64,000 nucleotides of DNA from Ochotona curzoniae (lineage: Eukaryota > Chordata > Mammalia > Lagomorpha > Ochotonidae): contig NW_024465369.1 in assembly GCF_017591425.1 (NCBI RefSeq), positions 29,493,001 through 29,557,000 of the forward strand, given 5' to 3'. Below the pieces are notes generated by a model. That model had not been told where the DNA came from, searched no databases, and worked only from the letters and a program-made list of their open reading frames with translations. Position numbers and translations under genes: made by a program. Below are positions 49,514 to 62,170 of the stretch, piece after piece (positions within the stretch are counted from its first letter, which is position 1; every line of letters begins with the position of its first letter).

Positions 49514-50486
49514 GGAAATGGTGCTTTTTTATACTTGAAACTCTGTTAAAATGAAGAACACAGCAACTGTGTATTTTAGAATGTTATGAAAAATAAATTT
49601 CAGTATGCTTTTTAAATTTTTCATCATTCATGAGATAAATAATTAACAAGAATATTCATGAGAGAAATAACCACTCAGTTTATAGTTTTGATTTGGCTAA
49701 CTAATCAAAATATCATATTGATTCACTCTTTTAATCTTTTCCTCTCCATGTTCTTTCATCAAACATTTCTTAGGTGGTCACTTCATTAATCATAGCTACA
49801 GAGTCAAAGACCTTTTGTGCTCTTGTCCACCATAATTTCCCGTATGCCTCTATAGTTTCTTGGGTCTCCATGCTGGAGCACTGTCTTTAGGGTACTCTGT
49901 TCTGACATCAGTATGCCCACTGCCAAGGTGACATCTGTCAGCACAGACCTTTATGTGCCAAGATGTTACTGACTGTAAACCACCAACAGGGTTCCCAGCC
50001 TCTAGCAGTTTGAGCAGTTCTCTCTGTGGCAAACATCCATAGCTATACCTGGCAAAACATTTTCATGGCCATTACAGGACAGGCTTCTTATTTAATTGAG
50101 ATGCCCTGGAGAGCAGTGGTGCAGGTGGCTTCATTTGGTGTATAACAGGATGTGGCCAACTACACAGCCCTTTGAAATTCCTAAAACATGGTGCCTTCGT
50201 GAGCAGCTCACAGCACTAAATGAGTTGGAAGCTGCACACCATGCCATATACGTTAGAATGCCTTCAGTGCGATCTATTTCTTGGAGATTATGATCCATAA
50301 TCATTGTTCATTTATAGGATGGAAAAAAAACATTTTTTCCTATAAAATGTAAATTCAGCCAATGTTGGTTTATAGTAATAACACATTCTTCAAATCAAGG
50401 CAAAAAGATTTCTGCTTATTACTTTTCTTTAATTCTTTAAAACCATGATATAATTGTTTTGTATTTTGGCACTCATTGCATCAGTT
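49514..50486. other. Spacer; 49.84-50.30 kb has an unassigned moderate-GC stretch
   Basis: Overlapping open frames on both strands in 49850-50293 and the higher GC hint at an old repeat or retrocopy, but I recognise no family. Confidence 0.4.
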
Positions 50487-50625
50487 TAAGTTTTTTATTT
50501 TTATTGGAAAGGCAGATATACAGAGAGGAGGAGAGACAGAGAGGAAGAGCTTCTGTCCAATGGTTGACTCCCCAAGCAGCTGCAAACTGCTCCCCAAGTT
50601 GCAACTGACTCCCCAAGTTGCAATC
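50487..50625 (-). mobile_element. CSINE, 5'-truncated
   Basis: A clear 3' portion ('TTATTTTTATTGGAAAGGCA', 'CTTCTGTCCAATGGTTGACT') is followed by a short local repeat of 'CTCCCCAAGTTGCAA'. The tRNA head is absent. Confidence 0.85.
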
Positions 50626-52974
50626 TGCTTAACTGAAGATCTCCCTCTCAGTTCTGTTCTGTCCACTGTTTCAGATTCATACTGCTCTGCATGCCGTTTC
50701 AGTCATTCACTGGGATTTGGAAGGGACTAAATGGGAAAATCTGCGGCAATTTACTCATCTTCAACTGAACAAAATGCATATTTTTAATAGCTTAATTGGG
50801 TGAAGAGCTTACTAGAAAAATCCGTCTTTGCATACTTAATTGATCCCCCAAAGACTGTCATCACAGACAGCAAAAAGAAATTGTAACCTAAGGTTCCACA
50901 GATAAATTAAATACAAAACTCTCATTCTTGAGCCAATGGCTGTGTTTTCTAGCAGATTTTGGTTGGATTGTCTGTTTTCCTCCTCTTTTTTTCATATACT
51001 GTTATGTATTCCACGCGATTGAGTATGTAGATGTCATATGTATAGTTCAGAGCTATCATTATTCTCCTTCATCATCACCTTAAATCTGCTTAGTGAGGGA
51101 GCATATATTCTTGGGTCTGGGTCAAATCAAGCCACTTTATGTTATGGAAAATTCTCATGCAATTTCAATGACTTGGACGTAGATAATCTAAAAAATTTTA
51201 TTTTAAGTAATCTTCCATTTTTCCTTGCCCTTCTTTTTTTCAGCTCTATCACCTCACTTTTCAGCTCAACTGCAGTTAAAAGAAAGCCAAGGGGAAGTTA
51301 CTCAGATTATCTGAGCTTGGCTGGTGTGAAAATTGACTCTCTCAATGAGAAATTTTGTGAGTAATGTGAGAGATACCTCATTTGTGCCCTTTTTACATTT
51401 GTCTTGAGCTGTGCACAGCATTCTGGCACTAACCCCTGGGGTCCCATTGCTCTGGCAGGCTGCCTTCTACAGCCGCATTCTTCTTGGAGTGATCTTATGA
51501 CTGATCATTTCAGGCTCAGCTGCAAAGCATACATGCCCATGGCTCTGAATGGGCCTCTCAATTTTCTGTTGCTTTTATTCCGGATTAAATGTCATTCCCT
51601 TGATAATCCTCACACCCTTCTCCCACTCCGCCCCCTCCATTCAGGGGATCCCCTCTTAGCCTAATTCTCTTCCAGAAACTCTACTCTCTAAATTCTACTA
51701 TCATGGTCATCTCCCCCAATTTATTTTTTGGCCAGCATCAACAGCAGTGGCCTTCATAACATTCTCTTAGACACATATTAGGAATCAGTATTGAGGACCG
51801 GTTTAAATTAGTTTTGGGAAACTCTGTAGTTTGGAAGATTGCTTAGGCTTTGATTCCCTAGCTGGAGTATGAACGTCAGTAAAAAGAAAGAATTAAATGA
51901 AAGTGAATAGGTGGTTGTCCATAAATGTTTAGAGGCATGCACTAATTTGAAATTAAGAGTCACTGAGAAAAAGGTAAGAAGCTGATACAGCACTAATTTT
52001 AGGAATAAGAATTAGTTAGGTATCTCATAGAATAAAAAAAAAAAGCATAACACTATGGTGTTGAAAGTCACATTCCTAAAATATCTAATGATTAATTTTA
52101 CCATTGAATCATAAAATAATTTTACATTATAGAAATAAAAAAAAGTGGGGGCAAGTTATATGCTGAGTTAAATCCCTGTCCTCTTGTTTTATTTTCTGCT
52201 TTGCACTTATGAAGCAAATATAGATGGATATAGAGAAAAGGCTTGGAAAAAAATATAAAGAATTATTTTGTGATAGAATTAACAAAAATAAAATGGAATT
52301 CTTATAATTAGGGATTGTTCGACAAGATAGTGATTTCAGCTTGTCAACAGGTTGTTTTGTTTATTGCTTTGTTTACTGTTCACCCTGTTTGCCTGGTATT
52401 GTGGTGGCATGCTCCACTCCAACTTTGCGACTGTGAAGATGTACCGCAGTCAGTATAAATATGTTCACTGTGATGTGAATTCTGTTTTTGTAATGAAAAT
52501 TGAGTGAGATGGCATAGTCATTCTTCACTCAGGATGGTTCTCTAAAAGACATTTCCATTAATGAAAATGTCTTACTTTCACTCAGATTTCAAATGCTTTG
52601 GTGATTTGTATTATCATTAAACGAAGCACATTGTGGCTTGAAAATGAATGAATGCCTACTGGCACTCTATGCTTGTATTCCTCAGAGTTTATGATAATTA
52701 GGTTGCTTGTTTAATTGCTGTCCATTTATTTCCATTGGGACCTGGCAGCTAAAAAGCAGCTTTTAAGCCACGTGTGTTACATGCATAAAGTGTTTTACAA
52801 ACTCATTGTGCTGTTGCAAATATCGGAAATTTCCTAAGATCAGTAAGGCAGTGTTGGAACAATGGTCCTTGGCTGTGCCATCTTAGCCAGCATGAATAAG
52901 CATCATATTATTATAGTAGTTTTTGCATAAGAGCTCTTGAAGTTTCCAGGTATCATTCATTTACAAACCAATAT
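50626..52974. other. Spacer, no gene seen
   Basis: Apart from a possible L2 remnant, nothing is assignable. The stretch 52670-52900 is discussed in findings. Confidence 0.5.
51400..51720 (+). repeat. Possible ancient L2/MIR-class remnant
   Basis: 'TTCAGGCTCAGCTGCAAAG', 'TTAAATGTCATTCCCTTGAT' and 'CTCACACCCTTCTCCCACTC' recall the 3' part of mammalian L2. The match is weak and made by eye. Confidence 0.3.
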
Positions 52975-53330
52975 TTTTTGGGGATGTGGTTTTATTTCAT
53001 TCTGTTTTATTTTTAATTTTATGATATGATTCCATATGTTCTGGAATTTCCCTTACCACTTCCCAAATTCTCTCCTCCCAAATGATTTCCCCCGCACTAT
53101 TATAACAGTATAGTCTTTCATAAGCATTCATAAGTCTATCATTCTGTTGTTTAAGTGTGTCCTGACCTTGAGGGTTCAGGCAATGGCAGACAGTCCACTG
53201 TCCTATTGTCAAGATATATCCAACAGCTTCATTGGGAGTCCATCTTTGATTTGGAAGTAGAGATGCATACTGCATTGTATCTTAACATCTGGATATGATA
53301 GTCTCCATTACACAGAAAAACAATTTGGAA
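52975..53330 (-). mobile_element. Decayed LINE-1 3' UTR
   Basis: This shares 'CATAAGTCTRTCATTCTG', 'TTCATTGGGAGTCCATCT' and 'GATTTGGAAGTAGAGATGCA'-type blocks with 20030-20170, in the same orientation. It has no coding remainder. A poorly preserved plus-strand L1 piece may follow up to about 53480. Confidence 0.65.
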
Positions 53331-53830
53331 AGGTGTGAATAAAAATTTCATCCATCGGAAATAGAGATGTAATTTGTTAGAACAACTCTGGAAAACTTGT
53401 TATTATTATTAATTTTTTTATAAAACATAAGCATACATGTATCATATGATGCTGCAGTTAGTTTTGCGTGCCTTATAAATATGTTCATGGAGCACTGGAA
53501 CTGGGACCGATGAAATGACTCAAAAGTTTATAAATTTATTTGGGTATATTCATACATTTGACTCTCATGAAAGTGAGAAAATAACAGAGGCACAGGAAGA
53601 GAAGGCTAGAGAAGAGAAATGGAAGAGCTACAGACTGTCTGAATTCATGAATGCATTGTTAAACAAAAATACCTCAAACCTGAAAAATATCAAAGCTAAT
53701 GCTTCTGTCAGTAGTGCTAGGAATCCGGCTGGATATCATTTCTATTCCATCCAGAAGAGGCGTAGAAAGGGTCTTCTGAAACAAGGATGGTTACATTTAC
53801 TTAGTCACCGTGTGAAGACTGTGTGTGTGA

Positions 53831-54140
53831 ACTTTTTTTTTTTTAAAGATTTGTTTTCATTTGAAAGAGTTAACAGCGAAGAAAATGGAAAGATGGAGAT
53901 GTTAAATCCAAGTGACCTAAGTGACTGGAGCTGAATCACTCTGAAGTCAGGAGCCTGGAGCTTCTTCTGCATCTCCTATTTGGATGGGATGGGGGAAGGG
54001 GGGACCTCACCTGCTGCTTTCCCCGACACACTATCAAGGTGCTGGATAGGAAGTAGAGTGGCTGGGATTCCATCCTGGGCTCATAGGATCCTGGCACTGC
54101 AGGCAAAAGCTTAACTTAACATGCCACAGCTTCAGCCCTA
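53831..54140 (-). mobile_element. CSINE, older
   Basis: A T-run (53831-53842), 'GGAGCTTCTTCTGCATCTCC', 'GATGGGATGGGGGAAGGGG' and 'GGATCCTGGCACTGCAGG' are present. It contains a G-rich patch at 53982-54003. Confidence 0.75.
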
Positions 54141-54469
54141 TAACTCAATGCTTTCCTTAATTTGCATTGTAGTTAAATTTTTACTGTTTTACCAAATAAA
54201 GTGTGCAGAAATAAAAAAGTAAAAAGACTACAGCTGAGTAGAAATGGAGCAAGGGTTATAAATTAAAAAGTGAAAATGCAATCAACTTCACTCATTAATG
54301 CTACAGTCATATATAGTTAATCGTATATAGTTAGAGACAAGTATGATTTAAAACAAAATAACACAAAACTCTGCAGCACAGCTGACATACAGGTATTTCT
54401 TTTTAAATTTGTTTTCTGAGTCTTTTTTTTTAAAGCTCTCTCAGAAAGGAAAACATGGTATTCATCTTT

Positions 54470-54840
54470 TTGTGCCTTTGGTTTTCATGTTTCTGATAGC
54501 TAGTGATGTTGAGCTTTTTAAATAGAATATTAATTGTCACTTGCATTTCTTCTTTTGAGAACTGTCTGTTTAGATCCTTCAGCCATGTATTCACTTGCTT
54601 ATGTAAACGCTACTGATTCCATGTATTTCATTTATAGTTTTAAGAACATTTTGATGCTTCCTACCCTCACCTCTCTTGAATCCACTCTCCCTTCATTTCC
54701 TCTTTTTTTATAATTTTTGCAATGGAATGCATTCAATTTACTTTATAATCATATGCTTAGGCCTCTACTGAATAAAGAATTCAGTGTGTACTAAATAGAA
54801 AAAGAGCAGAATGAAAAACGGTTCTAGATAAGAATGAAAT
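54470..54840 (-). mobile_element. Decayed LINE-1 fragment, minus strand
   Basis: The 54480-54620 part ('CTTCTTTTGAGAACTGTCTG', 'TTAGATCCTTCAGCCATGTA') matches the ORF2 C-terminal region read in antisense. The 54650-54830 part resembles 27130-27330 and is probably an L1 3' region of an older lagomorph family. Confidence 0.65.
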
Positions 54841-54914
54841 CTTGAAATGCCAGTTTTACACACCTTTTTTGTTCCTTTTATACCCCAAAGGAGCATTTTT
54901 TGAAAGGATGGAAT

Positions 54915-55180
54915 TCAAATGGCCATCAGACATGTGAAGAAGTACTCAGGATTGATCACAAGCCACTCTGGAAATGCAGTGCATTAGAATGGCTTCCATC
55001 CAAAAAACGAAAAATAACAAATGCTGGTGATAGTGTGAAGAATGAGGTAGCCTAACACCCTAATCCACTACGGGCAGGATTGTAAACAGTAGAAGACAAT
55101 AGATTTCAAGGATCTTAAATATGACCAGAATGACCCAGATAATTCACTCTTGGGAATTTATCCCAAGAAATGAAATCCAT
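54915..55180 (+). mobile_element. Decayed LINE-1 ORF2 C-terminal fragment, plus strand
   Basis: 'GGCCATCAGACATGTGAAGA', 'TTAGAATGGCTTCCATCCAA', 'AACAAATGCTGGTGATAG' and 'CTCTTGGGAATTTATCC' follow the order of the ORF2 C-terminal region. It lies next to a minus-strand L1 fragment, an inverted pair. Confidence 0.75.
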
Positions 55181-57929
55181 TTGTGAGCTATATAGCTCTT
55201 TAATTTGGATTTAATTTTTGTGTGCCTATATTTATCAGTTGGTATCCTGCTATTTTATTTTAGTTTTTACTTATTTTTGTTCCTTGAAATATCTTAAGCT
55301 TTTTTTTCCTACTGACTTGAAAGCCATTCATCCTAGTGTTATTTTTGATAAAAATTCCTTTACCTTGAAGAGTCATATCAAGTTCATTTACCCCACTGTT
55401 GTCTCTAATGTTAGTCTTTCAGAGGAAAGGAAGTGTATTTTTTCTTCAGTTGGTAGCGGAACAGGAGACAGCTTAAAAAGAAAAAGAAATAGCATTTGAA
55501 TTCTTTTAAATTTTCTGTGATATGTGAGCTTTGGTAAGCTCCAAAGAAGCATGTAAACCTAGATCTTTTATCATTTTTGATAGAAAGTGGATGGTTTTAG
55601 AAACGTTCTCTTAGGGAGGAGTGTGTGCTAATGTGTGCAAATGGGAAAGCACAGCTCATTTGCTTGTTCTGAACCTGCCTGTAGTCTTTATGGTTTCAGC
55701 TCCCTCCCTCCACGTGTAAGAAGAGCACATCAAATGAGGGTCTTTGGAGCTGGTTCAGATGGGAAGGGCAAAAGGAAGTGAGAGGGACCTTACTGTGGTT
55801 GCTATTTTCGCAGTCATGAGGCACCATGTTCTAGGGGTAACATGCACTGAATGTTACCGATTTCCTCCACCAATGAGAGACAATACACATTTTTGCTTAA
55901 TATTGGTGCATATGTATCTTTACGGTAAGGCATTAAATGTGTTCTTCGTCATGGCTGATGGTCACAATGTTGAAAGCAACATCTGTTCTGTGGACCCTTC
56001 TGGAAAGTTTGCTACATTTCTTTTACACCTTTAGTTATTTTCTGTATTCCATGCATTAGCAAAACTTTTTATTCAGATATTTACTATGCCATATTCTCTG
56101 TGGAGTGGTTCTTAGCATGATTGACCTGCACTAAATAGAAAGCATACAACAGAAATATTTAAACAATCAATTTGTTATATTCTTTACCCAGGCTTGAGAC
56201 ATTCCAAGCATAACAGGGTATTTTAATATTTACAGTTGGTTTCAAAATATAGAGGAAAGCAAAAGCTATTATTTCTTTCTCGGGAAAATATGACTGTGTC
56301 AATGATCAGATGATGTTAAAAACTCCTCCTTTGTCATCAGTAATGTCTAATGTTGGCATAAGTCCGTTAGAATTAGGGGGTGATTTTGATGAAGCAAGTC
56401 TGAGAAAGACTTACTGCTGAGTCCTAAGCATTGTGCTTGCAATGATTCCTCATTCTGTATCATTATGTACAATACAAGTTGTTGTACTACATTTAATCCA
56501 TTGTCTAAAGGAATTGGAAACAGTAACAAGATATTGAAAACTAATTATTTTTTTGCTAAGTAATAAATGAAGTTGTTCTTTACTGTTGACATAAAAATTC
56601 AATGCATATTTTAATATGTGAGCACTTCCATTGTACACATTTAAAATATTTTTATTAACATGAGTAACTGACAGTTGTTATAATACCCTGTGATTCTGGC
56701 TAAATAAAGAATTCATTAAAGTTACAAGAGTGACTGGAGAAATAGAGAAACAAATATATGTTTTTGAAGAATAATTTTGCTCTTGTTATACACAGTGAAG
56801 ACAATTCCTTTTACCCAATCTTGGATCAATGAGTTTTACTTTCTATGAATCATGAATTTTGCTCATTTTCTATGTTTCTCAAGAGATACAGTGAACAGAA
56901 TGAATATTAACTTTGAGTCAGAAACACATATATTTATGTCTTGATTTGGAAATTGCCTGACCATGTAATTCCAGACAACTGACATGAGCAGTTTGAAATA
57001 CAAAAAAAAAAAAAAATCTATTTTGCCAATTTTCCTAATTTACAAGAAGAAAGTAGCTAATTAAGTTATAATGTTCACTTTATGGAAGTAATTTTGTTCA
57101 CAGTGTGTTACATTACTCTTAATATAGCACTTCATTAACCATTTTTTCCCTTCCTGGTTCAATGCTTTCATATAAGATACACAACAAATTAAAGATGATG
57201 AATCCTCACTTTAAATACAAGACAGTAAAGTAGGAATTTTCTGAGAAAACCGTGTGTGAGAACTGTAGAATCTTGAAAGATACATTATGTTGATACTCAT
57301 ACTTGGAATGAACTGACAGTGTTGTGAACCTAGGATAATGTTGGGACCATAGAACAGGGATTCTCAAATGTAATTGGTAATAAGTATAGTAAGTTGCAAA
57401 TGCTATAGATTCATTCAAAATACTTTTTACCATAACTTCTCAAATATTGTATATTTATAATGTCTATAGCCATATATATATGATATATATATGTGCTTCA
57501 TATTTGTAAATTTTAGGAGATATTTTTTGAAGTTATTATGCATGAATTCTTTTTAAGTGAAAAAGAAACTCACATCTAATGAGCATTTAATTTAAGGATG
57601 CCTTATGTATTCCCCCATTTAATTATGTAACAGCTCAGTGGGATAGACATATTTTATCACCTGCTTTTGAAGCAAGGAACTGCTTTCTCTTAGAGGTAAA
57701 GGATAGCCATATAAAGAATCTTCAAAGAATTCATGGAAAATGTGTATTATAAATACTCTGGTATAAAAATTTATTCCCCAAAGTAAACTTATTTTTTCAT
57801 CCTATTTTCTACCAATCTTATAAATTCCCCTCATGTTACATAGTATATTCCTGGGAATTTTTTGGTCTCATTGGCATCAAAAAAGGTTATGTTATGTTGC
57901 TTACTATATAAGTAAATTATATCATGGTA
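55181..57929. other. AT-rich spacer left of the intact LINE-1, no gene seen
   Basis: Short frames only (up to 96 codons). It has an A-run at 57001-57015 and an (AT)n patch at 57474-57490. This is the preinsertion flank of the L1, although the junction is not visible. Confidence 0.55.
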
Positions 57930-58302
57930 TAATTGAACTCATACCAAAGTGGGCGCACTGAATCATATACTGGCTTAATTATTGTCAGTGGAAGTAGGAG
58001 CAACTTACACATACTAAATCCTTGGAAAAAAGTTCAGCGTCTTATTGTCCAGATAAGTTCAGTGGCCTCTTGGGGAGACCTTCTATGGTCTGAAGATAGG
58101 TCTAACAGAGTAAAGATCCGGTCAGTTAAAAGCCCCAACAAGGCCTCAGTATCAATATACAACATTATGGAATTAATTGACATAGTAATGGGTAGACAAT
58201 ATGTTAAAAATAATGCAAGTTCCATTCTTCGAAACATCTGGGTTGAGACAGTATCAATGACAGGTTCAAAAAATAACCAACAATCAAACAAAAAATTACA
58301 GG
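57930..58302 (-). other. LINE-1 3' UTR (left limit uncertain)
   Basis: This is sequence downstream of the ORF2 stop on the minus strand. I see no G-rich polypurine tract, no clear AATAAA and no A-tail in it. The left limit is a guess from the change in texture near 57.9 kb. It also differs from the decayed L1 3' ends elsewhere in the window (52.97, 54.65, 27.06 kb), as expected because 3' UTRs are replaced often between L1 families. Confidence 0.5.
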
Positions 58303-61300
58303 TTAAATCAAGGCAAACATGTGGTATCTAATCTTTTGGGATTCACTCATTTCCCTTAGCATTATAGTTTCCAGTTGTGCCCATTTAGCCACAAAGAACT
58401 GCATTTTGTTTTTTTTAATAGCTGAGTAGTATTCCATGGAGTAGATGAACCAAAGCTTTCTTATCCAATCTTCTGCTGATGGGCATTTCGGTTGCTTCCA
58501 TGTTTTTGCAATTACTGATTGTGCTGCAATGAACATAGGGATGCATGTTGGTTTGTCGTAAAACAGGTGTTTTGGATATATTCCTAGGAGTGCTATTGCT
58601 GGGTCATATGGTATGCAGATTTTGAGTTGTTTGAGTGTTCTCCAGACTGATTTCCATAAAGGCTGTACCAATTTGCAGCTCCACCAGCAGTGGAGTAGGG
58701 TTCCCTTTTCCCCGCATCCTCGCCAGCAAGCGTCGTTGGTGTTCTTGTTTATGTGGGCCAATCTTACTGGTGTTAGGTGGTACCTCATCGATGTTTTAAT
58801 TTGGATTTCCCTTATTGCTAGGGAGCTGGAACATTTTTTCATATGTTTGTTTGCCATTTGGACTTGTTCCTTTGTGAAATGTTTGCCCATTTCCCGTGCC
58901 CATTTCTTGAGTGGTTTGTTTGTTTTGGTTTTTTGGTTGTTTTGAAGTTCTTTGTATATCCTGGAAATTAGCCCCCTATCGCCTATATCGTGTGCAAAGA
59001 TCTTCTCCCACTCTGTGGGTTGCTTTTTTACTTTGTTGATTGTTTCCCTTGCTGTACAGAAGCTTCTTAGTTTGATGAGGTCCCATTTGTTTATTCTGTT
59101 CTCAACTGCTATTGCTTTTGGTGTCCTTCTTAGAAAGTCGGAACCTACTCCTAGGTCTTGCAGGGTATTTCCTACATTTTCCTGCAAGAGTTTGAAGGTT
59201 TCTGGATGTAGGTTTAGGTCTTTTATCCATGTAGATTGGATCTTAGTGTATGGTGATAGATGTGGGTCTATCTTTTTGTTTCTACAGGCTATCAGCCAGT
59301 TGTCCCAACAACATTTACTAAAGAGGCCTTCCCACTTGCTTGAGTTGTCATTGGTCTTTTTGTCAAAGATTAATTGGCTGTATTTGTGTGGGTTCCCTTT
59401 TGGTGCTTCTATTCTATTCCATTGATCTTCCTTTCTGTCTTTGTGCCAGTACCAGGCTGTTTTGATAACCACTGCTCTATAGTATGTCCAGAGGTCCGGG
59501 ATTGTGATTCCCCCTGCTAACTTCTTATTTTTCAGGATGGTTCTAGCTATTCGTGGTTTTTTGTGTTTCCAGATGAACTCTTGAATCATTGTATCCAGTT
59601 CCGTGAAGAATGTTTTGGGCAATTTGATTGGAATTGCGTTGAAAATGTATATTGCTTGTGGTAGTATAGACATTTTAATGATATTGATTTTGCCTATCCA
59701 GGAGCACGGGATGTTATTCCATCTTTTGAGGTTTTGTTCAATTTCCTTTTTAAATAGTTTGTAGTTTTCTTCGAATAGGTCTCCTACGCTTTTGGTTAAA
59801 TTTATTCCCAAATACTTCATACTTCTCTCTGCTATTTTGAATGGTATCCTGTTGGTTAGATCTTCTTCCATCTTGGTGTTATTTGCGTACACTATGGCTG
59901 TTGATTTTCGTTCATTAATTTTGTACCCCGCCACTCTGCCAAACTCTCGTATAAGTTCTAGCAGTTTCTGTATTGAGTCTCCTGGTTTTTCTATGTACAG
60001 GATTATGTCATCTGCATATAGTGAAAGCTTGACTTCTTCGTTTCCTATACGTATGCCTTTGATTTCTTTTTCTTGTCTTATGGCCTCTGCAAGTACCTCT
60101 AGGACTATGTTGAATAGCAGTGGTGATAGCGGGCACCCTTGTCTTGTTCCAGATCGCAGTGGGAAGGGTTCTAGCTTTTCTCCATTCAGTATGATACTGG
60201 CATTGGGTTTTTCATAAATTGCTTTGATTATGTTGTGGATTTTCCCATCTATGCCTACTTTGGCTAGAGTTTTTAGCATGAAGAGGTGTTGGATTTTGTC
60301 GAAAGCTTTTTCTGCATCTATTGAAACTATTATGTGGTTCTTGTTTTGCAGTTTTTGGATGTGGTTTATAACATTTATGGATTTCCGAATGTTGAACCAT
60401 CCCTGCATTCCAGGGATGAATCCTACTTGATCCGGATGAATGATCTGTCTGATGATTTTTTGAATTCTATTGGCTAGGATTTTGTTGAGAATTTTAGCAT
60501 CAATGTTCATCAGAGAAATAGGTCTGTAGTTTTCCTTCTCTGATGGTTCTCTGTCCGGTTTTGGGATTAAGGTGATGTTAGCTTCATAGAATGAGTTTGG
60601 GAGGGTTGCTTCCTCCTCTATTGTTTTGAAGAGCTTGTAGAGGATTGGGGTTAGTTCTGTTCGGAATGTTTTGTAGAATTCTGTAGTGAAGCCGTCTGGG
60701 CCTGGGCTTTTTTTCGTTGGGAGATCTTTGATGACTGTTTCAATCTCTACCTCGGTTATGGGTTTATTTAATTCTGCAGTTGCCTCCGGACTGAGTTTTG
60801 GTAAGTGGTGGGAGTCCAAGAACTTTTCTATTTCTTGGTGGTCCTCAAATTTGTGGGAGTACAGTTCTTTGTAGTAATTTCTAATTATTTTCTTAATGAT
60901 TGCAGTGTCTGTTGTTATGTTGCCTTTTTCATCTTTAATGCTATTGATTCTCACTTTCTCTTGTTTTTTTTTGGTCAATCGGGCCAGTGGAGTGTCTATT
61001 TTGTTTATTTTCTCAAAAAACCAACTTTTTGATTTGTTGATTTTATGTATAGTTTTTTTGATTTCTATTTGGTTTATCTCCTCCCTTGTTTTGATGATTT
61101 CTTGTTTCCTATTGTGTGTGGGACTCTTCTGCTGCTGTTTTTCCAGATCCTGGAGGTGTGAGGTTAGTTCCTGTATTTGGCGTCTTTCTTGGGCCTTGAC
61201 ATGGGCTCCGATTGCGATGAATCTACCTCGTAGCACTGCTTTGGCGGTGTCCCACAAGTTTTGGAATGTTGTATCAGAGTTTTCATTGGTTTCCATAAAT

Positions 61301-62115
61301 TTTTTGATCTCATCTTTAATTTCTTCTCTGACCCATTGTTCGTTTAATAGCATATTGTTCAATTTCCAAGAGTGCCTATACTTCCTGGGGAGTTTTGAGT
61401 TGTTGATTTCCAGTTTCATCCCATGGTGGTCTGAGAGGGTACATGGTATGATACTAATGTTTTGGAAGTTGTTTAGATTCGCTTTATGTCCTATCATGTG
61501 GTCGATTCTGGAGAAGGTGCCATGCACCGCTGAGAAGAAGGTATAGTCTGTGGCCTTAGGATAAAAAGTTCTATATATGTCTACTAAGTCCAGTTGTTCT
61601 ATTGTTTGTGTGAGCTCTGTTGTTTCTTTGTTGAGTTTTTGTTTCGTAGACCGGTCCATTGTTGTTAGAGGTGTGTTGAGATCGCCTACAAGAATTGTGC
61701 GGGTGTCTATGTCTTCCCTTAAGTCTGTAAGTAATTGCTTTACGTAAGTAGGTGCATTAAGATTCGGTGCATAAACATTAATGATGGTGATTGCTTCTTG
61801 ATGGATCATTCCTTTCACCAGTATAAAATGGCCTTCCCTGTCTCTTTTGATGTTAGTTAGAATGAAATCTATCTCGTCTGAAATTAGGATAGCTACCCCA
61901 GCTTTTTTTTCTCGTCTATTGGCGTGAAATATCTTTTTCCATCCCTTCACTTTCAGTTTCTTTGCATCCTTTCTGGTTAGATGCGTTTCTTGTAGGCAAC
62001 AGATGGTTGGGTCTTGTTTGATGATCCATTCTATTAATCTCTGTCTTTTGATTGGTGAATTTAGACCATTTGTGTTGAGAGTTAAAATTGAGAGGTTGCA
62101 ATTTTGCCCTGCCAT
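58303..62115 (-). CDS. L1 ORF2: LINE-1 ORF2p: endonuclease / reverse transcriptase
   Basis: This 1270-aa protein nicks target DNA and reverse-transcribes RNA from the nick (target-primed reverse transcription). The N-terminal apurinic-like endonuclease (residues 1-239) has N14, E43, Y115, D145, N147, T192, D205, S228, D229 and H230, the full active-site set known from human L1 and at the same numbering. The reverse transcriptase (about 500-770) has motif A 'SIDAEKAFD' with D600 and the 'YADD' box at 700-703 (D702, D703). Human L1 has FADD there, so F to Y at the first position is a tolerated variant. The C-terminal zinc-knuckle-like motif C1130-X3-C1134-X7-H1142-X4-C1147 is intact. The length is near the 1275 aa of human ORF2p. 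The start is chosen because it gives exact register with human endonuclease residues. It begins 55 bases after the ORF1 stop, consistent with the reinitiation-type translation proposed for ORF2. Confidence 0.97.
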   Translation of the reverse strand: MAGQNCNLSILTLNTNGLNSPIKRQRLIEWIIKQDPTICCLQETHLTRKDAKKLKVKGWKKIFHANRREKKAGVAILISDEIDFILTNIKRDREGHFILVKGMIHQEAITIINVYAPNLNAPTYVKQLLTDLREDIDTRTILVGDLNTPLTTMDRSTKQKLNKETTELTQTIEQLDLVDIYRTFYPKATDYTFFSAVHGTFSRIDHMIGHKANLNNFQNISIIPCTLSDHHGMKLEINNSKLPRKYRHSWKLNNMLLNEQWVREEIKDEIKKFMETNENSDTTFQNLWDTAKAVLRGRFIAIGAHVKAQERRQIQELTSHLQDLEKQQQKSPTHNRKQEIIKTREEINQIEIKKTIHKINKSKSWFFEKINKIDTPLARLTKKKQEKVRINSIKDEKGNITTDTAIIKKIIRNYYKELYSHKFEDHQEIEKFLDSHHLPKLSPEATAELNKPITEVEIETVIKDLPTKKSPGPDGFTTEFYKTFRTELTPILYKLFKTIEEEATLPNSFYEANITLIPKPDREPSEKENYRPISLMNIDAKILNKILANRIQKIIRQIIHPDQVGFIPGMQGWFNIRKSINVINHIQKLQNKNHIIVSIDAEKAFDKIQHLFMLKTLAKVGIDGKIHNIIKAIYEKPNASIILNGEKLEPFPLRSGTRQGCPLSPLLFNIVLEVLAEAIRQEKEIKGIRIGNEEVKLSLYADDIILYIEKPGDSIQKLLELIREFGRVAGYKINERKSTAIVYANNTKMEEDLTNRIPFKIAERSMKYLGINLTKSVGDLFEENYKLFKKEIEQNLKRWNNIPCSWIGKINIIKMSILPQAIYIFNAIPIKLPKTFFTELDTMIQEFIWKHKKPRIARTILKNKKLAGGITIPDLWTYYRAVVIKTAWYWHKDRKEDQWNRIEAPKGNPHKYSQLIFDKKTNDNSSKWEGLFSKCCWDNWLIACRNKKIDPHLSPYTKIQSTWIKDLNLHPETFKLLQENVGNTLQDLGVGSDFLRRTPKAIAVENRINKWDLIKLRSFCTARETINKVKKQPTEWEKIFAHDIGDRGLISRIYKELQNNQKTKTNKPLKKWAREMGKHFTKEQVQMANKHMKKCSSSLAIREIQIKTSMRYHLTPVRLAHINKNTNDACWRGCGEKGTLLHCWWSCKLVQPLWKSVWRTLKQLKICIPYDPAIALLGIYPKHLFYDKPTCIPMFIAAQSVIAKTWKQPKCPSAEDWIRKLWFIYSMEYYSAIKKNKMQFFVAKWAQLETIMLREMSESQKIRYHMFALI

Positions 62116-62170
62116 GTGATTGTGTTGTGTGTGTGTTGTTGCCTATGTAATTGTCTTGTTGGTGCGGCCT

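Noticed and set aside
55744..56034. 96-codon frame in unique sequence
   Set aside because: No recognisable domain and no supporting context; left as spacer.
58613..61546. Plus-strand open frames of 110-216 codons opposite ORF2
   Set aside because: They are shadows of the ORF2 coding sequence on the other strand. The real frame is proven by catalytic residues.
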